Positions 1-4,601 of a DNA stretch of 5,554 bases are shown here, piece after piece; position 1 is the stretch's first letter, and each line of letters begins with the position of its first letter. Source of the DNA: Casp-actino8 sp044358015 (lineage in GTDB: Bacteria; Actinomycetota; Acidimicrobiia; Acidimicrobiales; Ilumatobacteraceae). The position numbers and the translations under genes are program-made. Below the pieces are notes generated by a model, which did not search any database, had not been told where the DNA came from, and saw only the letters and a list, made by a program, of their open reading frames with translations. The DNA lies in NCBI GenBank assembly GCA_044358015.1, contig JBIKOO010000093.1:1-5554 (forward strand). Direction: 5' to 3'.

Positions 1-1105
1 CTTGAGATTCAGTGATGAGTTTGCTCAAAGTTTCGTTTGCTCGTCCTGAATCAATTGATTCAGCAGCCATGGCAACTCCTTCTTCAAGTGAGCTCGCAAC
101 ATCGGCAACAACCAAACCGGCGCCAGCGTTCAGCACGACAATATTGCGATGAGCACCTTGTTCGCCTGCCATCACTCGACGCACGACATCAGCATTGAAT
201 GCAGGCGTGCCACCAACTAACTCTTCTGAAATAGCTGGAGCCAATCCCAAAGACACAGGGTCGACAGAGAACGTTCGCACTTGTCCGCCCCGAAGTTCAA
301 GAACTGTTGATGGACCAGTTGTCGTCAGTTCATCGAGTCCACCACCATGAACAACCCATGATGACTTCGAACCATGGAGTCGTAATGAGGCCAACATTCG
401 TTCAGCAACCATGGGGTTGGCGACACCAATCAACTGACGCTTCACGCGACCTGGGTTAGCCATCGGTCCGAGCAAATTGAAAACAGTGGGCACGCCAATT
501 TCTCGTCGCGATGGTGCCGCGAACCTAAAGGCGGGGTGATAGCGCGCGGCTAGGCAAAATCCCATACCAGCGCGTTCGACACATTGCTTCACACCTTCTG
601 GCGATAATTCAACAGCCACGCCTAATGCCTCAAGCACGTCGGCTGTTCCACATTGTGACGAAGCAGCACGAGCGCCGTGCTTACACACCGGCACACCTGC
701 ACCCGCAACAACGATGGCTGACATCGTGCTGACATTGATCGAATGACTGCGATCGCCACCGGTGCCAACGATGTCAATTGCTCGTTCGCGAGTCGCATCG
801 TCAAGTGGCACCAAAGTCGCCGCCTCAAGAACCGCATCGAGCAAACCTGAAAGCTCTTCAGGTGTCTCACCTTTGGCGCGAAGCGCGACAACGAATCCGA
901 TGAGCTGTGCTGGCGTCGCTGAACCCGCCAAGATGTTGGTCATCGCTGCACGAGCGTGCGCTGCATCAAGGTCGCGACGATCAAGCAACGACGAAATCAG
1001 TTCAGGCCAACCACCAATTGATTCAAGGGCAATTGATTCAAGGGCAATTGATTCAAGGGCAATTGATTCAATCGTGATCTCAGAAGTCTGGGGTGCCTCG
1101 GCCAT
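1..1105 (-). CDS. trpD: Anthranilate phosphoribosyltransferase, C-terminus cut by window edge
   Basis: This enzyme transfers the phosphoribosyl group of PRPP to anthranilate, the second committed step of tryptophan synthesis, in the cytosol. The reading frame is open for 368 codons from the ATG at 1105 to the window edge. The family is usually about 340-350 residues and the visible end resembles a normal TrpD C-terminus, so only a few codons should be missing. Visible motifs are the PRPP-binding GTGGD at residues 114-118, the KHGxR loop at 142-146, the RYHPA anthranilate-site segment at 188-192, the REIGVPTVFNLLGP signature at 201-214, and the metal-binding GLDE at 256-259. Two active-site-loop positions are unusual: Ala replaces the common Asn of KHGNR (A145), and the following SSKSG reads SSQCG. 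Residues 13-30 form a pentad repeat (ESI, then ALESI three times), giving an N-terminal extension of roughly 20 residues. The ATG at 1105 is the only start codon after the upstream in-frame stop (1145-1147). No clear Shine-Dalgarno precedes it, so it may be translated with the WhiB gene 39 nt upstream. Confidence 0.96.
   Translation of the reverse strand, partial: MAEAPQTSEITIESIALESIALESIALESIGGWPELISSLLDRRDLDAAHARAAMTNILAGSATPAQLIGFVVALRAKGETPEELSGLLDAVLEAATLVPLDDATRERAIDIVGTGGDRSHSINVSTMSAIVVAGAGVPVCKHGARAASSQCGTADVLEALGVAVELSPEGVKQCVERAGMGFCLAARYHPAFRFAAPSRREIGVPTVFNLLGPMANPGRVKRQLIGVANPMVAERMLASLRLHGSKSSWVVHGGGLDELTTTGPSTVLELRGGQVRTFSVDPVSLGLAPAISEELVGGTPAFNADVVRRVMAGEQGAHRNIVVLNAGAGLVVADVASSLEEGVAMAAESIDSGRANETLSKLITESQ
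1016..1070. repeat. 15-bp tandem repeat inside the trpD 5' end
   Basis: The unit AATTGATTCAAGGGC occurs three times exactly (1016-1030, 1031-1045, 1046-1060), followed by the first 10 bases of a fourth copy (1061-1070). On the minus strand each unit adds the five residues ALESI to the TrpD N-terminus, so gain or loss of a unit would not shift the frame. The exact identity of the copies suggests recent slippage expansion. It lies before the first recognisable TrpD helix, in a part of the protein that is not conserved. Confidence 0.95.
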
Positions 1106-1144
1106 GCGCTTGAGGCTAGCGAGATGTACTTGTGAGTACGACGG

Positions 1145-1375
1145 TCACGCAATGCGGCGGCGTTGGCGAATGAGACGTCGACGTTCACGTTCGGTGGTTC
1201 CGCCCCAAACACCGACCTTCTCTCGGCTTGCTAAGGCATGTTCGAGACACGAGATACGAACATCGCATCCGTGACAGATCATTTTCGCAACATCGGCCTG
1301 CTCTTCGGTGTCTGGAAAGAACAGTTCAGGATCAAGACCCCGACACGCTCCCAGCGACCGCCATATGACTTCCAT
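1145..1375 (-). CDS. WhiB-family [4Fe-4S] transcriptional regulator
   Basis: This 76-residue protein has the whole WhiB layout. Four cluster-binding cysteines are present at C11, C34, C37 and C43 (C-x22-C-x2-C-x5-C). The GVWGG turn at 55-59 follows, and then a strongly basic C-terminal tail (RERRRLIRQRRR, 63-74) suited to DNA contact. WhiB proteins bind an oxygen- and NO-sensitive [4Fe-4S] cluster and act with the primary sigma factor to control transcription. The family is an actinobacterial marker. The short length and lack of extensions resemble the compact WhiB1/WhiB2-type members, but the subclass cannot be settled by eye. The start is supported by an AGGGGA ribosome-binding site 5 nt upstream. 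The gene is followed after 39 nt by trpD in the same reading frame, so the two may share a transcript. It may control genes elsewhere, and nothing here shows its targets. Confidence 0.95.
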   Translation of the reverse strand: MEVIWRSLGACRGLDPELFFPDTEEQADVAKMICHGCDVRISCLEHALASREKVGVWGGTTERERRRLIRQRRRIA

Positions 1376-1380
1376 TGGAT

Positions 1381-1386
1381 TCCCCT
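1381..1386 (-). promoter_or_regulatory. Ribosome-binding site of the WhiB gene
   Basis: On the minus strand this reads AGGGGA and ends 5 nt before the ATG at 1375. It fixes the start of the WhiB gene. Confidence 0.75.
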
Positions 1387-1430
1387 AGTGACATCGATCC
1401 GATACCAGCAACGACTTCTCTTCAGGCGAG

Positions 1431-1459
1431 ACAATAGAAGCCCTTTGCCCGTTTGTGAA
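1431..1459 (-). promoter_or_regulatory. Candidate sigma70-type promoter for whiB-trpD
   Basis: On the minus strand a TTCACA box (1459-1454, 5 of 6 matches to TTGACA) is followed after exactly 17 bp by TATTGT (1436-1431, 4 of 6 matches to TATAAT). Transcription would begin around 1424, giving a leader of about 50 nt before the WhiB ATG. It sits in the 136-bp gap between the DUF3501 gene and the WhiB gene, where a new transcription unit would be expected. No convincing terminator with a T-run was seen in this gap. The assignment rests on consensus matching alone. Confidence 0.4.
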
Positions 1460-1511
1460 TAGGTGAAACCAAATGGCCCTGTGACCTGCACTAATCAGGC
1501 CAAATAGTGGG

Positions 1512-2114
1512 TCAGGAACGCAGATCAGTGAGGAACTCGCCCAGGTTCGCCGCCGAAAGCGAGATCTCTTCGAGGTAATCGGGGTGGGTGCACGCCAGCA
1601 CTGCACCGCCCTCGGCTAGTCCTGCAATCTCATCGTTGGTGAATGCGAACTGCAAGTAATGAACTGCTGCCGTGACATAGTCACGCGTCAGTTGACTCTC
1701 GTGTTGAGCTTCGGTGACTGCGGCGACTTCTCGCCCATCGGCCAACCGGAACACGATTGAACTTTCAATTCCGACCAACTTTGGCAACCACTCTTGCATT
1801 TGTTCTTCACTCGTCAATTCAATGAACAACGTGGCGCACAATTGGCCCGGCTCAGGAATCATCGGGTTATAGATATCAATCTCACCTTGAATCTCTTCGT
1901 CAGTTGAGAGTCGTTCAACTCGTGACATTTCTTGAATCTGATAACGAATCGTGTCACGGTTTTCGAACATCACCGACACGATGGTGCCAAGAGACAAACG
2001 ACGGCGTTCTTTCAGGGAAATCACGTGTGCTTTAAATTCGGCACGCTCGCGTTCATAAGCACGCACGTCGGCGATATCTGACAATGAAAGTTTGCGGGGG
2101 GTCAAAGTATTCAT
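1512..2114 (-). CDS. DUF3501 family protein, function unknown
   Basis: This 200-residue protein matches the DUF3501 family (PF12007) by its characteristic blocks: SLGTIVSVMFENRDTIRYQ near residues 41-59, running into QEMSRVER (61-68), then EIDIYNPMIPEPG around 78-90, and a C-terminal segment rich in GREVAAVTEAQ-type sequence. It has no signal peptide, no membrane segment and no cysteine-rich metal motif, so it is probably a soluble cytosolic protein. The ATG at 2114 is preferred over an in-frame TTG at 2126 because a GGAG site (2124-2121) lies 6 nt before the ATG and overlaps the codons after the TTG. It begins 20 nt after the Fe-S oxidoreductase stop, so the two are almost certainly co-transcribed. 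From general knowledge, DUF3501 genes recur beside rubrerythrin and HdrD/GlpC-like genes, which suggests a role as partner or accessory of that electron-transfer pair. No function is known to me. Confidence 0.9.
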   Translation of the reverse strand: MNTLTPRKLSLSDIADVRAYERERAEFKAHVISLKERRRLSLGTIVSVMFENRDTIRYQIQEMSRVERLSTDEEIQGEIDIYNPMIPEPGQLCATLFIELTSEEQMQEWLPKLVGIESSIVFRLADGREVAAVTEAQHESQLTRDYVTAAVHYLQFAFTNDEIAGLAEGGAVLACTHPDYLEEISLSAANLGEFLTDLRS

Positions 2115-2120
2115 CTGATT

Positions 2121-2124
2121 CTCC
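2121..2124 (-). promoter_or_regulatory. Ribosome-binding site deciding the DUF3501 start
   Basis: On the minus strand GGAG stands 6 nt before the ATG at 2114, inside the 20-nt gap after the Fe-S oxidoreductase stop. Its position rules against the longer TTG-started version, which would place this site within the coding sequence. Confidence 0.75.
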
Positions 2125-2134
2125 AATTTCTGAA

Positions 2135-3451
2135 TTACTTGGGGGGTTGTTCTTCAGGAATTCCGTAGGCGCGTGCCACCAATTGGATGGGGTGCAACGA
2201 CACTCGTCCGGTTTGTTCGTTAATTGCTCCGTTGGCCAAGTGACAATCGCCAGTGACGACATCGCCGTCAGCCTTGATGATTTCGGCTCCAAGCTTTTGA
2301 CCAATCGGAATTGAGAGTTCGGCATTCTCGGCACGAAGGCCCCACATGCCGTCAATACCTGAGCACTGTTGCACAAGTTTGATCTTTGCGCCGGTGAGCT
2401 TCATCAGGTCACGGCTCTTCAATCCAATGTTCTGAGCTCGCAAGTGACACGGAGTGTGGTACGTAATGGTCTCGGGAACATCGCCAGTGAATTCAGTGTC
2501 AAGCGCAGTGCCTTCGGCCTTATGCAACTTCATCAAGTACTCGCTGGCGTCATAGGTATTGGCAGCAACCAGTTCGGCATCAGGCCCACCGACATAGTCG
2601 AGATAGTCCTTTTTCAAAACGTAACCACAAGTCGGCTGCGGCACGACAATGTCGTTGCCTTTGCGGACAGTGTTTGCCAACGCCTTGACATTCTTCTCGG
2701 CAATCTTGGTGAAGTTATCGATATCTCCACTGTGCAAGAACGGCGCACCACAACACTGAGTTGTGTCAGCCAACGAACATTCAATGCCGTTGCGCTCGTA
2801 CACCTTGATCAGGTCATGACCGACTTCGGGTGCCTGATACTCAACAAGACAAGTTGGGAATAAGGCAACGCGTCCTTGACGCTTGCCGATCTTCAATTTG
2901 GGGCGACGATTAAACCAAGTGGTGAATCGTTGCTTAGCGAACGGTGGCAGCACTCGTTCGCTGGAAACACCTGAGGTCACTTCAATCGCTTTGCGAACCA
3001 ATGAACCCGGCTTTGCACCCATCATCTTGTTCATCAAAGGCGCGGTCTTCGTCGCGACTTTTCCGAGCAGGTCAGTGCGACCCATCACGTTCGTCGTGAC
3101 CTTGTCACGTAAAGAAACTTGGTCATTTTTGTGTCGCATCGCGTCGGCGCGCAACATCAAACGCGGGAAATCTAATTCCCATTCACTTTGTCCAGGAATG
3201 TACGGACAGTTGACGTAACACAATTTGCATTGGAAACATTCATCAATGACTTGGTCTTGCTGCGCTGGTGTTAAACGACCAGCATCTTGATCTTCGTGTT
3301 GATCAACGAAATCGAAAAGTGTGGGAAACGATGTGCAGTACTTGAAACACAAACGACACCCATGACATAGGTCGTACACCCGAGTGAGTTCATCGCGTAC
3401 ATCCTTTTCATCGAGATACTTCGGATGTTTCGGATCGTAGGTAATCGTCAT
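2135..3451 (-). CDS. HdrD/GlpC-like Fe-S oxidoreductase with CCG domains
   Basis: This 438-residue soluble protein is built as an electron-transfer module. An N-terminal pair of [4Fe-4S] motifs is seen at C29/C32/C35/C39 and C72/C75/C78/C82. Two cysteine-rich CCG domains follow. The first has C201, C233-C234-G235 and C275. The second has C335, then CSG at 363-365 where CCG is usual, and C403. The architecture is that of heterodisulfide-reductase subunit D and of GlpC, the Fe-S subunit of anaerobic glycerol-3-phosphate dehydrogenase. It lacks a membrane anchor, and no GlpA or GlpB partner is visible. Its position between rubrerythrin (103 nt upstream) and DUF3501 (20 nt downstream) argues that it belongs to the peroxide-defence set, perhaps as the reductant of rubrerythrin; this is inference. 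The ATG at 3451 has only a weak purine-rich site upstream, but MTITYDPKHPKYLDE is a plausible N-terminus. Automatic annotation might call it glpC, which I consider misleading. Confidence 0.93.
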   Translation of the reverse strand: MTITYDPKHPKYLDEKDVRDELTRVYDLCHGCRLCFKYCTSFPTLFDFVDQHEDQDAGRLTPAQQDQVIDECFQCKLCYVNCPYIPGQSEWELDFPRLMLRADAMRHKNDQVSLRDKVTTNVMGRTDLLGKVATKTAPLMNKMMGAKPGSLVRKAIEVTSGVSSERVLPPFAKQRFTTWFNRRPKLKIGKRQGRVALFPTCLVEYQAPEVGHDLIKVYERNGIECSLADTTQCCGAPFLHSGDIDNFTKIAEKNVKALANTVRKGNDIVVPQPTCGYVLKKDYLDYVGGPDAELVAANTYDASEYLMKLHKAEGTALDTEFTGDVPETITYHTPCHLRAQNIGLKSRDLMKLTGAKIKLVQQCSGIDGMWGLRAENAELSIPIGQKLGAEIIKADGDVVTGDCHLANGAINEQTGRVSLHPIQLVARAYGIPEEQPPK

Positions 3452-3500
3452 GTTGAAATCTCATTCGGTAGAAAATCTGCAAAAGAACAGTGTAAAGATT

Positions 3501-3538
3501 TTGTTGGGGTGCCCGGCTTGCGCCGAGCACCCCAACAA
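3501..3538 (-). terminator. Strong 17-bp hairpin after the rubrerythrin gene (terminator or attenuator)
   Basis: Arms 3522-3538 and 3501-3517 pair over 17 bp around a 4-nt loop. As minus-strand RNA the single mismatch becomes a G-U wobble and the loop is GCAA, a stable GNRA tetraloop, which shows that this is the strand on which the structure acts. It begins 16 nt after the rubrerythrin stop. The downstream RNA (AAUCUUUACACUGUUCUUUU) has scattered rather than continuous U, so termination may be partial. Partial termination or 3'-end protection would keep rubrerythrin mRNA above that of the downstream Fe-S and DUF3501 genes. Confidence 0.7.
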
Positions 3539-3554
3539 CTACATGAAGTGAAAC

Positions 3555-3968
3555 TCAGAGTGCGTCGAGGCCCTGCTGGAAACGACCAGCGTGGCTCTTC
3601 TCGGCACGAGCCAAGGTTTCAAACCAATCGGCGATTTCGGCAAAGCCTTCGTCGCGAGCGGTCTTTGCGAAGCCTGGGTACATCTGGGTGTATTCGTAGG
3701 TCTCGCCGGCGATGGACGCCTTGAAGTTGGCTTCGGTTTCGCCGATGGGCTCACCTGAAGCGGGATCGCCAACTTCAGCCAAGTAATCGAGGTGACCGTG
3801 GGCATGTCCGGTTTCGCCTTCAGCGACCGAACGGAACAATGCGGCTGCATCGGGGTAGCCCTCGATGTCGGCCTTCTGTGCGAACCACAAGTAACGGCGG
3901 TTGGCCTGGCTCTCGCCGGCGAACGCCTCCTTGAGGTTTTCGTGAGTCTTGGTGCCGTGGAGGCTCAT
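3555..3968 (-). CDS. Rubrerythrin-type diiron peroxidase without rubredoxin domain
   Basis: This 137-residue protein is a single ferritin-like four-helix bundle. All seven diiron ligands of classical rubrerythrin can be placed: E19, E52 with H55 (ExxH), E89 and E92 (ExxE), and E123 with H126 (ExxH), matching the order and spacing of Desulfovibrio rubrerythrin. Rubrerythrins reduce hydrogen peroxide to water in the cytosol using electrons passed through a rubredoxin centre. The C-terminal rubredoxin domain with its CxxC pairs is absent; the protein has no cysteine at all and ends right after the last helix. An outside electron donor is therefore needed, and the Fe-S oxidoreductase next door is the obvious candidate (inference). 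The ATG at 3968 follows a purine-rich AAAGAGAGA stretch 5 nt away. The gene lies 86 nt after the PerR-like regulator and is followed by a strong hairpin. Confidence 0.96.
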   Translation of the reverse strand: MSLHGTKTHENLKEAFAGESQANRRYLWFAQKADIEGYPDAAALFRSVAEGETGHAHGHLDYLAEVGDPASGEPIGETEANFKASIAGETYEYTQMYPGFAKTARDEGFAEIADWFETLARAEKSHAGRFQQGLDAL

Positions 3969-4011
3969 GACTATCTCTCTTTCATGGGTTGTGGGTTGTT
4001 ACTTGCTGAAC

Positions 4012-4041
4012 TTCTTGATCGTGAGAAGCCACGCTCAAGAA
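4012..4041. promoter_or_regulatory. Imperfect inverted repeat between perR and rubrerythrin genes
   Basis: TTCTTGA (4012-4018) and TCAAGAA (4035-4041) are exact reverse complements. Inside them CGTG (4020-4023) pairs with CACG (4030-4033), with one mismatched pair between the two blocks and a 6-nt centre. It begins 13 nt after the perR stop and lies about 45 nt before the rubrerythrin ATG. No T-run follows on the minus strand, so it is a poor intrinsic terminator. It could be an operator for rubrerythrin or an RNA structure regulating read-through. It does not resemble the 12-bp palindromes upstream of perR. Confidence 0.5.
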
Positions 4042-4054
4042 ACCTTTCCTCACT

Positions 4055-4465
4055 TCAGGCGCAACTCGCGCATGAACCGTGGAACAAAATTGAGGTTGAA
4101 TCGACGGAGAATCCATCGAGTCCTTCAATGTGCAGGGCTTGTGACCCAGCCACATAGACATCGCGAACATTGCTACATCCTTGGCAGATGACGTGGTGAT
4201 GTTCATCAACATTCGGGTCAAAACGTACGGCGCCCGCGCCAACATCAATGAGACGTAACTCGCCCATCGATGCCAGATCAGTCAAAGTTTGGTACACAGT
4301 GCGCAACGAGATGCCAGGCATCTGGGCACTGGCTTCGGAATACAGAGCTTCAGCGGTGGGGTGCATGGTGTTGCCATGCATGAGGCGGAAAAGCAACTGC
4401 CGCTGCGGCGTGACCTTCAGGCCAGTCGCACGAAAAGCTTCGGTGAGCTCGGTGGGTGATTTCAC
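4055..4465 (-). CDS. perR: Fur-family peroxide-sensing repressor, PerR-like
   Basis: This 136-residue protein is a metal-dependent dimeric repressor. A winged-helix DNA-binding domain occupies about residues 1-80, with the family TPQR at 19-22 and the recognition-helix sequence SLRTVYQTL at 53-61. The structural zinc site has C94-x2-C97 and C132-x2-C135. The regulatory metal site aligns with Bacillus PerR: H35, D83, H89, H91 and D102 correspond to H37, D85, H91, H93 and D104. In PerR, iron-catalysed oxidation of the H37 and H91 equivalents releases the protein from DNA. Asp at position 83, rather than Glu, favours PerR over Fur. The start is a GTG at 4465; it is the only in-frame start that preserves the DNA-binding domain, although the nearest AGGAG lies an awkward 20 nt upstream. 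It heads the rubrerythrin cluster and probably represses both itself and that cluster; this is inferred from position and residues. Confidence 0.93.
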   Translation of the reverse strand: MKSPTELTEAFRATGLKVTPQRQLLFRLMHGNTMHPTAEALYSEASAQMPGISLRTVYQTLTDLASMGELRLIDVGAGAVRFDPNVDEHHHVICQGCSNVRDVYVAGSQALHIEGLDGFSVDSTSILFHGSCASCA

Positions 4466-4485
4466 ACTGCGAAACTTAGTGACAT

Positions 4486-4490
4486 CTCCT
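4486..4490 (-). promoter_or_regulatory. Oddly placed Shine-Dalgarno upstream of perR
   Basis: AGGAG on the minus strand lies 20 nt before the perR GTG at 4465, too far for normal initiation. It also directly abuts an ATG at 4485 that opens a 7-codon frame (MSLSFAV), whose TGA (4464-4462) overlaps the perR start codon in the sequence GTGA. Either the spacing is bridged by RNA structure, or perR is translated weakly through a coupled leader peptide. Confidence 0.4.
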
Positions 4491-4518
4491 GCTAATTAGC
4501 AATTCATGCAAATTAGCA
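4490..4518. promoter_or_regulatory. Two 12-bp palindromic elements, candidate PerR operator
   Basis: TGCTAATTAGCA (4490-4501) is a perfect 12-bp palindrome. After 5 bp comes TGCAAATTAGCA (4507-4518), identical at 11 of 12 positions, so the centres are 17 bp apart. The pair lies in the 136-bp divergent region between perR and glpD and overlaps the candidate perR -10 box. AT-rich dyads of this sort are typical of Fur/PerR sites, but the sequence does not match the Bacillus PerR box exactly. Autorepression of perR is the likely role; effects on glpD are possible. Confidence 0.55.
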
Positions 4519-4540
4519 ATGGGTGAAATCTGTCTCACAA
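4512..4540 (-). promoter_or_regulatory. Candidate perR promoter overlapping the operator
   Basis: On the minus strand TTGTGA (4540-4535, 4 of 6 to TTGACA) is separated by 17 bp from GCTAAT (4517-4512, 4 of 6 to TATAAT). The -10 element falls within the distal 12-bp palindrome and the expected start point within or near the proximal one, so a bound repressor would block polymerase. The matches are modest. No convincing plus-strand promoter for glpD could be picked in the same gap. Confidence 0.3.
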
Positions 4541-4601
4541 TGCTCGTTACGGCTTCAGCAGGTACTCTCGCCATGTGCCCACCGTTCCAGCGTCAAACGC
4601 C

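Noticed and set aside
1016..1070. CRISPR-like or regulatory array
   Set aside because: The units are contiguous with no spacers, only 15 bp long, and in frame within trpD; a simple tandem repeat explains them.
762..1274. Plus-strand 170-codon open frame with a serine/arginine-rich product
   Set aside because: It lies antisense to trpD and WhiB, both of which have clear family motifs, and its own product shows only low-complexity composition and copies of the repeat. It is a shadow frame.
1470..1510. Possible terminator after DUF3501 (CCTG/CAGG pairing with nearby GGCC)
   Set aside because: The stem is only 4 bp and there is no clean T-run, so it is too weak to support.
1512..2126. Longer DUF3501 version starting at TTG 2126
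   Set aside because: The GGAG ribosome-binding site lies just inside that version, and an ATG follows at proper spacing at 2114.
2369..2863. Plus-strand 164-codon open frame
   Set aside because: It is fully antisense to the Fe-S oxidoreductase, whose cysteine motifs and length are convincing; no family features were seen.
2135..3451. Calling this gene glpC, subunit of anaerobic glycerol-3-phosphate dehydrogenase
   Set aside because: No glpA or glpB is adjacent, the partner genes are rubrerythrin and DUF3501, and glpD nearby is the single-subunit aerobic type on the other strand.
4573..4601. Earlier glpD starts (ATG 4573, GTG 4575)
   Set aside because: ATG 4573 is out of frame. GTG 4575 is in frame but has no well-spaced ribosome-binding site and adds nine residues with no recognisable conservation; ATG 4602 gives a typical N-terminus, though GTG 4575 is not fully excluded.
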